In this document: positions 22,286 to 29,034 of the stretch, one piece after another
Layout of the letters: the number at the start of each line of letters is the position of its first letter
Numbering within the stretch: position 1 is the stretch's first letter
Source: a virus
Direction: 5' to 3' (one strand)
Length of the DNA stretch: 35,290 nt
Virus record (IMG/VR): IMGVR_UViG_3300048597_000138
Location: 1 to 35,290 of that record
Notes under the pieces: generated by a model
What the model saw: only the letters and a program-made list of their open reading frames with translations
Told to the model about the DNA's origin: nothing
Database searches by the model: none
Made by a program: the position numbers and the translations under genes

Positions 22286-22457
22286 CACGAGCTCCGTCAC
22301 GTTTGATCGCGTCGTAGACTTCTTCCCTATGGACTGCCACATCTCGCGGTGCCTCGATTCCAAGTCTCACCTTGTCGCCGCGAATCTCGATCACCATCAG
22401 CGTGATTGAATCGCCGATCATGATCTTCTCATCCTTCTTCCTGCTGAGAACCAGCAT
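22272..22457 (-). CDS. csrA: CsrA-family translational regulator (canonical form)
   Basis: This 61-residue RNA-binding protein has the full CsrA pattern: [28 protein letters not shown] and [13 protein letters not shown], including the RNA-contacting Leu4/Arg6 region and the conserved Arg of VHREE. CsrA dimers bind GGA motifs in mRNA leaders and block or alter translation. A strong AGGAGG lies five bases upstream of ATG 22457. A second, diverged copy lies at 33031-33231. In a phage it could control late genes or seize host CsrA targets. Confidence 0.92.
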   Translation of the reverse strand: MLVLSRKKDEKIMIGDSITLMVIEIRGDKVRLGIEAPRDVAVHREEVYDAIKRDGARDANA

Positions 22458-22473
22458 GCGAACCTCCTGCCTT

Positions 22474-22506
22474 CATCCGAAAACCGAAAACCGAAAACCG
22501 AAAACA
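22474..22506. repeat. CCGAAAA repeat between csrA and the trypsin-like gene
   Basis: Three to four consecutive CGAAAAC units (CCGAAAACCGAAAACCGAAA) occupy the short gap. This is a simple version of the intergenic element seen at 12756 and 21903. Confidence 0.7.
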
Positions 22507-23970
22507 CTACCGAAGGTGAACCGTCAAATCCGGTGCCCCGGTTAAAAGCATCGTCACGGTGGATAGGTCCGACGTGTACGAAACTCCGTCCAGGGCACAT
22601 GAGTATTGAATCAGCCATTTGTTCAGCGTGACTTTGACGGGCGGGCTGATCTGCAGGCCGTTGTTCGCGACGTTGAACGTCCGCGATGGTCCAGTCCAAT
22701 CGAGCGTGATGCCGGCCGTGTCGAACTGAATCTTCTGAGCGGTCAGCAGCTTCGAGGCCATCGTTCGCCACGTATCAGGTGCGTCGATGGTGATGTCGAA
22801 CAGACTGCCGTACGCGATTGGTTCGTCAGCTGACTGCTGACCGCTCGTTTCTGCAAGATGAGCCGCCAGAGTGGCCGCGAACGTCTCCGGAGTCGGAGTC
22901 GCGTCCCGGACGCTGGCCACGGCCTCGACCTGCTGTCGGTCGACGTCGGCAAGGAACCGACGAATCGTGTCGACGGTCACAGCTCCGACTTCGGAGCCTT
23001 GTCCGATCGCCTGAATCCCTGCGACCTTTTTGTCTGGCGTCAGCAACGGTGAACCTGACATACCGAACTGAGGCGACGAAATACCGAGGCCGTCATAAGC
23101 ATCGAGCGCGATTCCAGCAGACTTTCCACCGGCACGTCGATTGCGGATCTGCAGGCGTTTTGGAGTGTCACCGTGAAGGTATCCGGGGATCTCGATCGCG
23201 TTCGCCGGCAATTCACAAATGTCGTACGTCCGGACTGTCACAGATTCCGGCAGCCGGTACCGGAGAACGGATAGATCTGCAGCCTTGTCGACCTTCACCA
23301 GCTCGGCCGAGATGCGAGCGTAATCGGTTGAGCCAAACGATGACGGGAAGTCTGCATAAAAGCCGTCAGATTGATCGTGATGGCCAACGGTCAGAATCAG
23401 ACCATCACCGATCGCGACACCGGACCATCGGCAGTCGTTCGCGATCAGCCTGCAGGCGCCGTCGCCAGTAAACGGTCGCAGTATTTGTTCGGCCGTGTGG
23501 TAGCCTCGAAACTTTCGAATCGGCATGCCGGCAGCATCACAGAGCCAGACCTGCGGAGCGACGTCGACATTCGGATGCGGCTCACGATCAACGTCGACGA
23601 TTCTGACGCGATATCCTGCTGCCTCCAGTGATTCCTTCACCCCTTCATCGTCCATGCGTTTACAAGGGCCACAGAAGGCCTTCGTGTACATTACAAAGTA
23701 CGCCTCTTCAACGTCCGATTTCACGGACCGCTGAAACTCGATCGACGGTTCTCGCTTCGAGATCGGATCTGGTACCGGATCCAGTGACTCCGGAATCGGA
23801 GTCCCTGGCAGCCGTTCCTTTTCGGCTTCGATCAGTCGCAGTCTGGCTCTCGCCTCCTGAATGTCGTCGCATCGGCCTTCCGAGGAACAGAGGCACAACG
23901 CCAAAAAGGTGGCGATGGTCAGAGCGATGATGAGTTCGAAAGCGTTGACGCGTTTCATGACGGTCCCCAT
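22507..23970 (-). CDS. Secreted thioredoxin-like / trypsin-like fusion protein
   Basis: This protein of about 485 residues has an N-terminal signal or anchor (FELIIALTIATFLALCLC), then a thioredoxin-like domain with the redox motif CGPC (100-103), then a trypsin-like serine protease domain: His197 (LTVGHHDQ), Asp232 (KAADLSVLRY) and Ser307 (GMSGSPLL), and a C-terminal beta-rich domain of about 100 residues. The start may be ATG 23970 or 23958 (MKRVNAFEL). It follows the cysteine protease gene without a gap. It is presumably exported and acts on envelope proteins, but substrate and redox partner are unknown. Fusion of these two domains on a phage is unusual. Confidence 0.85.
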   Translation of the reverse strand: MGTVMKRVNAFELIIALTIATFLALCLCSSEGRCDDIQEARARLRLIEAEKERLPGTPIPESLDPVPDPISKREPSIEFQRSVKSDVEEAYFVMYTKAFCGPCKRMDDEGVKESLEAAGYRVRIVDVDREPHPNVDVAPQVWLCDAAGMPIRKFRGYHTAEQILRPFTGDGACRLIANDCRWSGVAIGDGLILTVGHHDQSDGFYADFPSSFGSTDYARISAELVKVDKAADLSVLRYRLPESVTVRTYDICELPANAIEIPGYLHGDTPKRLQIRNRRAGGKSAGIALDAYDGLGISSPQFGMSGSPLLTPDKKVAGIQAIGQGSEVGAVTVDTIRRFLADVDRQQVEAVASVRDATPTPETFAATLAAHLAETSGQQSADEPIAYGSLFDITIDAPDTWRTMASKLLTAQKIQFDTAGITLDWTGPSRTFNVANNGLQISPPVKVTLNKWLIQYSCALDGVSYTSDLSTVTMLLTGAPDLTVHLR

Positions 23971-24822
23971 TTATGACAGCTTGACGTATCGGCGAGGTGC
24001 ACGTTGTTTTGGGACGTCACCGGGTCCCAGCGAAATGTCCGACACACCGACGGCGACGAATGCAGGATCCTTGTCCTGAGCTTCCACGAACTCTTCAGAG
24101 TGGTACGAGAACCCGTTGTCACCAAAGGTGCGAAAATGACTGTTCGCCTCGACCAGAAACACTTCGCCGCGAATCGTGATCCAGTCGACGTAAGCCCTCG
24201 CGTGATACGAACCGCTGTAGCGAGTGGTCCGGACAAACTTCCGGCAGATGCCGTCGCGGCCTGGCTTCCAGTTTCCCCATGATCCGCCGTTGACGATCGC
24301 TCCCTGATTCGCCTGCAGGAAGTTCAGCTTCGCTTTGAAGCCCGGAACTGCCACTGAGTAGCCAACTTTTCGCTGAGCTGCGATCGCGGCCGCTTCTTTC
24401 GGGTACCGGAATCGATAGTTGTCACGAGGATATGAGAATTCCAGTTTGCCGTCGTTCTCGACGTCCTGAACCAGCAGGCCGAAACGTTTCGCCGCTTCGA
24501 CCACGCCGCGGATGGACACGCCGCTGTCGGTCTTTCGTCCGTCGATCTGCTGGCCCATGATGTAGGCCCAGTGCGGGTTGAATTCGCGGAAATCGCCGGT
24601 CTGCAGCCACCAGCAGACTTGCCCGGTATGGGCCATTCCGAAGCCACCGCAGGAATTCATGCGGTACTGATCCTCGCGGGTCATCATGTCCTTTATGCCG
24701 CGAGTTTCGGGGATCTCTCCGGAGCAGACGAACTTTGAAAAGTCGTAATCGAGACAGGCCGCGTACAGCTTTTCCTTGTCCTCGAAACTCGGATCGTATC
24801 CGGTAAAAGTGAGGTCACTCAC
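23971..24822 (-). CDS. Papain-like (C1-type) cysteine protease
   Basis: The 283-residue product starts at GTG 24822, with AAAGGAGA seven bases upstream, rather than at the longer in-frame 24852. The catalytic elements are visible in order: Cys58 in YRMNSCGGFGMAHT, His207 in GSYHARAYVDW and Asn227 in EANSHFRTFGDNGF, matching the papain Cys-His-Asn triad and the NSWG-like motif. No signal peptide is present. It sits just downstream of holin-like genes and upstream of the trypsin-like fusion, where an endolysin would be expected. A role in lysing a protein-containing envelope, or as a head/tail protease, is inference. Confidence 0.75.
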   Translation of the reverse strand: MSDLTFTGYDPSFEDKEKLYAACLDYDFSKFVCSGEIPETRGIKDMMTREDQYRMNSCGGFGMAHTGQVCWWLQTGDFREFNPHWAYIMGQQIDGRKTDSGVSIRGVVEAAKRFGLLVQDVENDGKLEFSYPRDNYRFRYPKEAAAIAAQRKVGYSVAVPGFKAKLNFLQANQGAIVNGGSWGNWKPGRDGICRKFVRTTRYSGSYHARAYVDWITIRGEVFLVEANSHFRTFGDNGFSYHSEEFVEAQDKDPAFVAVGVSDISLGPGDVPKQRAPRRYVKLS

Positions 24823-25289
24823 GGAGTTCTCCTTTGCGGATCTTGTCGGCACAGTCGGAAACTCGGTTGGCCTTGATGGCCGCTGCGATCGCTTCGTTCA
24901 GCGGCACGAAACTGGCTTCGATCACGTCGTGGATCTTTTCATTTATCGCTTCTTCACGAGCTTGCTCCGTGTCGAACTTCTTTCCGGCGAATTCGTCCAG
25001 AGCATCGGCCAGGAGCGCACGGCCGGCGATGCCGCATCTGTCGACGATGTCGGGAACTCGCTGCGGGATCACAGGTGCCACCGGATTCGGAGTCGGAAGC
25101 AGCTGCGGACCGAGCAACAGAGCAAGGCCACGCGCTGAAGATGGTCGTTTTGCTGTCGACCTTTGGTTTCAGCGATGTCACTGTGTCGCGAATCTTTTGA
25201 ACGGCGGTCGCTCCGAAGTTCTGAATGAGCCACAGAACGGCCGCTGCAATGCAGCCCACGATTTGCCAGTTTTGTTGAATCCAGTTCAT
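24815..25289 (-). pseudogene. Membrane-anchored protein with an apparent frameshift
   Basis: The gene starts at ATG 25289 with one transmembrane helix (WQIVGCIAAAVLWLIQNFGA) and a coding-like stretch up to about VDSKTT (near 25140). After that this frame becomes an Arg/Ser-rich shadow, while the +1 frame carries a well-behaved acidic helical protein (RCGIAGRALLADALDEFAGK, VIEASFVPLNEAIAAAIKAN) ending at 24815. The two parts look like one protein broken by a one-base change around 25120-25145. The downstream part overlaps the start of the protease gene. Alternatives are a programmed frameshift, two separate genes (TTG start at 25117), or a sequencing error. The role is unknown, possibly lysis. 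Confidence 0.55.
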
Positions 25290-25300
25290 GGTCGCTTCGC

Positions 25301-25325
25301 TCCGGTTTTCGGTTTGAGGGTTTCA
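25301..25325. repeat. TTTTCGG repeat before the holin-like gene end
   Basis: CCGGTTTTCGGTTTGAGGGT occurs between the frameshifted gene and the holin-like gene; it belongs to the same intergenic family as the elements at 11049, 12756 and 21903. Confidence 0.6.
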
Positions 25326-25342
25326 GATCTCGGTGAATGACA

Positions 25343-25519
25343 CTACTGAACGCTGGCGTCGCGGGCAGCCAGGCCGAGGCCTAGCATGCCGAAGGCCGCG
25401 ACGATTTCAGTGAAGCACGGATTTGTCTGCGGATCAGCATCGAACAGCGTCGAAGCCTGTCCCAGCAGCAACGACAAACCGGCCAAAACTCCGCCCAGCG
25501 ATGTCTTCCAACTCTTCAT
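25343..25519 (-). CDS. Holin-like small membrane protein
   Basis: The real start is ATG 25519 with AAAGG eight bases upstream, not the much longer open frame. The 58-residue protein has a short basic N-terminus (MKSWKTS), a hydrophobic segment (LGGVLAGLSLLLGQASTLF), a polar linker with one Cys and a second hydrophobic segment (IVAAFGMLGLGLAARD). Two short membrane segments in a tiny protein upstream of protease genes fit a holin. Sequence alone does not prove it. Confidence 0.6.
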   Translation of the reverse strand: MKSWKTSLGGVLAGLSLLLGQASTLFDADPQTNPCFTEIVAAFGMLGLGLAARDASVQ

Positions 25520-25532
25520 CTGACTGCCTTTC

Positions 25533-25562
25533 CGAAAACCGAAAACCTCAAACTGAAAACGA
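25533..25562. repeat. CCGAAAA repeat upstream of the holin-like gene
   Basis: TCCGAAAACCGAAAACCTCA followed by AACTGAAAAC lies in the short gap, another member of the dispersed intergenic family. Confidence 0.65.
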
Positions 25563-25571
25563 TCGAATTGT

Positions 25572-26228
25572 TCACAATGCCCCCCGCTTCGAGCGGCCTG
25601 ACGTTGATGGTGTTCGCCGCCGTTGTGGCTTAGTCGTTGACTGGCCACGCGATTTCGGTTTCGGCGCTGGGATATAGGTCAGCAGCTCCTCAGCTGCGGG
25701 GGCAATTCGGTACTGCTGGCCAGCGATCGTGAGCTCGGCGATGTTGGCCAGCTTGTAGTCTCGGAGCACGATTTCGCGTTCGACTCCCTGACGTTCGTTT
25801 CGCTCCGCCTTCTTCAGCCATTTGGCCAGGGAGCTTTCTTTGACGCGACGGCGAGTCTTCGGGTTGAAGTAGTGAAACGTCCGTCGTTCAATCTTGACTT
25901 CCAGATACAGCGTGATGTCTTCTTCGCCTTCATCAGTCTCCACTGAGCGTTTGACGAGTGGAGTACCGTGAAGCCTTGTTCCCCAGCGGCGTCGAAGTGC
26001 ACGGAACGTCTGAGGTTTTGATTCTCGCCCTCTCTGGCGGTTCACCGTTCTGCTGTAGGTCCAGTTGATAACACCGACAACGATCGAGACTTTTCGCGTC
26101 CCGAAATACGGGTTAGCTCGCTTGCGCATGTCGGGATCGGTAACGCTGACAAACGAGATGAATTGCGTCTCTTTTGTTGCGAAAAGTATTCGCTCGAGTT
26201 CCGATTGTGTTATTGATTTCACGGCCAC
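25572..26228 (-). CDS. Conserved phage protein of unknown function
   Basis: This 218-residue protein starts at a GTG (26228; the codon set is VAVKSITQSELERIL). It carries a pattern I associate with a widespread uncharacterised phage family: MRKRANPYFGTRKVSIVVGV, NWTYSRTVNRQRGR, RRRWGTRLHGTPLV, LYLEVKIERRTFHY and VLRDYKLANIAELTIAG. The C-terminus is very basic and disordered (PAPKPKSRGQSTTKPQRRRT), so it may bind nucleic acid. It heads the lysis-to-tail operon on this side and is divergent from the small RHH-like gene at 26430. Confidence 0.75.
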   Translation of the reverse strand: MAVKSITQSELERILFATKETQFISFVSVTDPDMRKRANPYFGTRKVSIVVGVINWTYSRTVNRQRGRESKPQTFRALRRRWGTRLHGTPLVKRSVETDEGEEDITLYLEVKIERRTFHYFNPKTRRRVKESSLAKWLKKAERNERQGVEREIVLRDYKLANIAELTIAGQQYRIAPAAEELLTYIPAPKPKSRGQSTTKPQRRRTPSTSGRSKRGAL

Positions 26229-26247
26229 ATCCGCTAAGACTTGATGC

Positions 26248-26323
26248 TGGAGCCACGGCGAGGGAACCGAAGTTCGATCCTCGCCGGGTCCAGGCTTGGC
26301 GGCCGCGTTATTGAGCTACAGCT
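26248..26323. other. tRNA-like remnant with GGCGAGG hairpin
   Basis: GGCGAGG (26258-26264) and CCTCGCC (26279-26285) can pair around GAACCGAAGTTCGAT, which contains a T-loop-like GTTCGATCC, followed by GGGTCCA. The reverse strand holds GCTGTAGCTCAAT, which looks like a tRNA D-arm start. No acceptor stem pairs in either direction, so it is not a functional tRNA. It could be an att-site remnant or coincidence. Confidence 0.25.
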
Positions 26324-26330
26324 TTTCGAA
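26311..26330. repeat. 20-bp direct repeat TTGAGCTACAGCTTTTCGAA (copy 2)
   Basis: Exact match to 17699-17718. It lies in the divergent gap between the leftward gene starting at 26228 and the rightward gene at 26430, next to the tRNA-like segment. Confidence 0.85.
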
Positions 26331-26335
26331 CAACA

Positions 26336-26420
26336 AGGGTTTTCAGTGTTCGGTTTTCAGTTTTCAGTGAATCGCATTTGTCGTTTCTGAACGCTGGACA
26401 ACGAAAACTGAACACTGGAG
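26336..26420. repeat. TTTTCAG/TTTTCGG repeat in the divergent gap
   Basis: GTTTTCAGTGTTCGGTTTTC is followed by CAGTTTTCAGTG on one side, with the complementary CGAAAACTGAACACTGGAG further on (about 26401-26420). This gives an imperfect palindrome in the upstream region of the 26430 gene. It belongs to the same dispersed family. Confidence 0.65.
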
Positions 26421-26429
26421 AAAGTCCGC

Positions 26430-26666
26430 ATGGTTGCCGCCGCGAAGAAGAATCAGGAGCCGCTCAAGGGCTCATTTGGCAGGCCGCTTCGTCGTTTGCA
26501 GACGACTTCTCTGACGGAAGATGAGTTCAGAGGATTGCAAAAGGTGGCAGGATTCTGCAGCAAATCAGCAGCATTGCGCAAGCTGCTGGGGCCGACTGTC
26601 CTGGAATACCTGGCTCGCGTCGGGCGGGGAGAAATTTCGCTGGATCGTCAGGCGACTGAGAACTGA
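26430..26666 (+). CDS. Small ribbon-helix-helix-like DNA-binding protein
   Basis: This 78-residue rightward gene starts at ATG 26430 with GGAG nine bases upstream. The central part (TTSLTEDEFRGLQKVAGF, SKSAALRKLLGPTVLEYL) resembles a ribbon-helix-helix: a short strand then two helices. It is divergent from the operon starting at 26228 and convergent with the membrane-protein gene. It could be a local repressor, perhaps of the divergent operon. Confidence 0.5.
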   Translation: MVAAAKKNQEPLKGSFGRPLRRLQTTSLTEDEFRGLQKVAGFCSKSAALRKLLGPTVLEYLARVGRGEISLDRQATEN

Positions 26667-26682
26667 TCAATCGTGATTACAC

Positions 26683-26700
26683 ATTCATCGCGGGATGAAT
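26683..26700. terminator. Weak hairpin between convergent genes
   Basis: ATTCATC and GATGAAT pair around GCGG between the ends of the 26430 gene and the leftward membrane-protein gene. The stem is AT-rich and there is only a short T-run (CTTTT) beyond it, so it is at best a weak bidirectional terminator. Confidence 0.4.
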
Positions 26701-26701
26701 C

Positions 26702-27145
26702 CTACTCTTTTGATTTCCTTCTATCGTCTGCTCTCCAATTCTCAACCAATTTGTGCAGAACAGCCCAGAGTAAGATCTGCCAGCACAACACGATCAGTGT
26801 AAAAGTACCAAAGCTCCAATCGAAAACTTCTGCAGCGAGAACCACCGGACAGAGCACCATATGCACGAGAAACGACACGAACGTCGAAAGATTGCTGATC
26901 GGTGGATCAGATTCCAATTTCGTAATGCTGAAGACAAGCCACACGTTTAAAAAGCAAACCGGTGCGCTCAACGCTACGCATAACACCAAACACAGAAAGA
27001 CAGGTAAATCCTTTAAGAGATCCTCCCGAAAGCAAAGCAGCATCAGCGTTCCTGGCACAAAGAGTGCTAAGACGATAGCAATGGTACAGATCATTTCTGA
27101 GGGAGCCCATTTCTTGACTTCCTGCGCGAGCTGATGCAGATCCAC
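26702..27145 (-). CDS. Small membrane protein, AT-richer than its surroundings
   Basis: This 147-residue protein (GTG start 27145 with GAGGA eight bases upstream) has three or four hydrophobic segments, including MICTIAIVLALFVPGTLMLL, LPVFLCLVLCVALSAPVCF, FVSFLVHMVLCPVVLAAEV and FTLIVLCWQILLWAVL. It has a charged C-terminus. Codon and base composition look noticeably more AT-rich than neighbouring genes, as if it were acquired separately. It could be a superinfection-exclusion or immunity protein, or a host-interference 'moron'. This is speculation; the sequence shows only a membrane protein. Confidence 0.6.
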   Translation of the reverse strand: MDLHQLAQEVKKWAPSEMICTIAIVLALFVPGTLMLLCFREDLLKDLPVFLCLVLCVALSAPVCFLNVWLVFSITKLESDPPISNLSTFVSFLVHMVLCPVVLAAEVFDWSFGTFTLIVLCWQILLWAVLHKLVENWRADDRRKSKE

Positions 27146-27202
27146 GTGAAATTCCTCGTCGAACAGAGTGACATTTTTCCGATACCACTTTACAGATCGA
27201 TC

Positions 27203-28072
27203 CTAATCCCGTCGACCGACCCCAAAATGCGAGTCGACGGCCGTCAGCAACGCGTTGCGCTCGAGTTCCGGGAGTCTGCTGAGTTTCTCGATCATGTTCT
27301 GCTCCCGACGAAGCAGTTTGAATCGCTCGCGACGATCCCGGCCCAGATAGCGATAGTCCTGCAGCTCCGTCGGTTCGGGATAATTGCACCAGACATGTTC
27401 GGTGGCCATTCCACCGCGTGTGCTGGATGGAAAATCGAAATGCCGCCAACTGGCCAACTTCGTCGTGTATAGCTTCGAAGAATAGCCACTGATCATGATT
27501 CGGCACGGGAGCTCGTTCACGATCGCCAACAGTCTGACGTGGTCATCATGAGACAACTCATGACGGTACCGTGACTCCGATTTGCGAGTCGAGTGGAGAT
27601 AGGGCGGATCCAGATAAATGAACGCTCGCTGCAGACCGTGGTTTTCATCGTCGATCCGCACTTCGCGGGAGAGATCTTCCAGCAGTTCCAAGCCGCATTG
27701 GTTCTTGACAAGAATTCTCCGCTCTTGTTCTGTCTCCATGTTGAAGAAGTACTTTGCCTCCTGAATTGGAGTCGCCGCCTCGAGGTAACGACGCCACCAG
27801 CGGAACACACTGGCATCCAGATCATTCAGCATGACTCGTTGCGGTAACTGCATGTGTCTCACGATCGCACAATGCCCAGCAAACGGGATGATCAGCCTGT
27901 TGTGGGGCGGGATCTGGTTGATCAGATGTCTGAAGCATCCGCCTTTGCCACCGAAGTAACTCTCCTGCAGCATCTCCGAATCCGGAGTCGTGCGATCGCA
28001 TGTGGTTGTCTCTCCGGGAACTGTCTCCACTTTGCGAGTCGCTCGAGCCGATTTGTAACGCGAAACTGCCAT
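27203..28072 (-). CDS. DNA adenine N6-methyltransferase (D12 class)
   Basis: I choose ATG 28072 (MAVSRYKSARATRKVE), giving 289 residues, over an in-frame start at 28129, since AAAGG precedes it. It has motif I-type glycine-rich FGGKGG (about 40-45), IPFAGHCAI (about 62-70), motif IV DPPY (155-158) and a C-terminal region with a probable target-recognition segment. D12-class enzymes of this pattern often methylate adenine in short palindromic sites such as GATC. No restriction partner is visible, so it is an orphan, probably protective or regulatory. The exact site is unknown. Confidence 0.88.
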   Translation of the reverse strand: MAVSRYKSARATRKVETVPGETTTCDRTTPDSEMLQESYFGGKGGCFRHLINQIPPHNRLIIPFAGHCAIVRHMQLPQRVMLNDLDASVFRWWRRYLEAATPIQEAKYFFNMETEQERRILVKNQCGLELLEDLSREVRIDDENHGLQRAFIYLDPPYLHSTRKSESRYRHELSHDDHVRLLAIVNELPCRIMISGYSSKLYTTKLASWRHFDFPSSTRGGMATEHVWCNYPEPTELQDYRYLGRDRRERFKLLRREQNMIEKLSRLPELERNALLTAVDSHFGVGRRD

Positions 28073-28176
28073 TTTTGGGCCTTTGAAACTGGCTCTAATG
28101 AGCCGCAAGTTGAGTCTGGAGCGTACCAACGGCCATCAAAACGAAATCTCCGACGGCCGTTTTTGTCATCGATGGC

Positions 28177-28992
28177 TCACGGTTCGTGATAGCCGTCCAC
28201 GTCGACCCATGGTTTCGGAACTGAGCTGAGCTGCTTGCGCTTCCGACATGATGCAGTCGCCGTGAGTTGCTTCCCTGACACCGATCGCCCGCATCCGCAG
28301 AGACAATCAGATTCGCGGGGCCCAGCACGGTCCGCGACGGCCGCAGCGAGTGCACGGCCCATCCGGAGAGGCACACCATTCGCCACCGCCTTCACTTTTG
28401 CTGATTTCGACCAGCCTTTGAGCTTGATCGGCTGGTCCAGATCCTGACGACGGCAGACGTCGGTGTAATCTTTCCAACGTTCAGTCTTCGTCGTGACTGC
28501 TTTTGCTGGTCTGCCTTTTTTCCGATTTCGCGTGCAGTCGTTCACACGAATCGGGCGGATCATGTCACCGTGTCTTGAGCCGAACTGAATGTGACGCGAT
28601 CGTAGTTGCACACCGCCGCATTCGCGATGTGTGATCGGGATTCGCTGGACGGTGTAGCCAGCGATTCGCACGTCAGGGACCAAGGGAACGTTCTCGATCA
28701 AAAACCACTCAGGCCGGCACTCCACGATAATCCTGCAAGTGTGCTGCAGCATTTCGCGACTGTGCTGGACGCTGTCATGATCTGCTTTCTTGCGTTTACT
28801 GTTGGCCTGCGAGAACCCCTGACACGGCGGGCCCGCCACAATTCCGTCGATCCGATCCGGGATACCGTGAAACTCACGGACGTCGCCGCCAGTGATCTTG
28901 TCCGCCGCCTGAACGATGCAAAAGCCGTTCGCAGCGAATGCACGGTCAAGAAGTCCGATGCCAGGGAACAACGATAGAACGAGCTCAGTCAC
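28177..28992 (-). CDS. DNA cytosine-5 methyltransferase
   Basis: This 271-residue enzyme has motif I LSLFPGIGLLDRAF, motif IV GPPCQGF with catalytic Cys57, motif VI ENVPLV (100-105), motif VIII QLRSRHIQFG (about 129-138) and a C-terminal helix RMGRALAAAVA. The target-recognition region is short. The last 50 residues contain CLCGCG and a later Cys, resembling a small zinc knuckle. It precedes the adenine methyltransferase, and no endonuclease gene is adjacent, so it is an orphan methylase that may protect the phage from host restriction. Confidence 0.92.
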   Translation of the reverse strand: MTELVLSLFPGIGLLDRAFAANGFCIVQAADKITGGDVREFHGIPDRIDGIVAGPPCQGFSQANSKRKKADHDSVQHSREMLQHTCRIIVECRPEWFLIENVPLVPDVRIAGYTVQRIPITHRECGGVQLRSRHIQFGSRHGDMIRPIRVNDCTRNRKKGRPAKAVTTKTERWKDYTDVCRRQDLDQPIKLKGWSKSAKVKAVANGVPLRMGRALAAAVADRAGPRESDCLCGCGRSVSGKQLTATASCRKRKQLSSVPKPWVDVDGYHEP

Positions 28993-28998
28993 GGCGAC

Positions 28999-29034
28999 AA
29001 CGGTTTTCAGTTTGAGGTTTTCGGTTTTCAGACG
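28999..29034. repeat. TTTTCAG/TTTTCGG repeat between methylase and replication genes
   Basis: CGGTTTTCAGTTTGAGGTTT is followed by TCGGTTTTCAG in the gap between the replication gene end and the cytosine methylase start. Same dispersed family as at 12756. Confidence 0.65.

Noticed and set aside
26248-26323. Possible complete tRNA gene
   Set aside because: The GTTCGATCC-like loop and a reverse-strand GTAGCTCA are suggestive, but neither strand offers a pairing acceptor stem and the D-arm lacks a matching half.
28095-28166. Tiny minus-strand frame (about 24 residues) starting MTKTAVGDFVL between the two methylase genes
   Set aside because: No convincing ribosome-binding site and too short to judge; I left the gap as non-coding.
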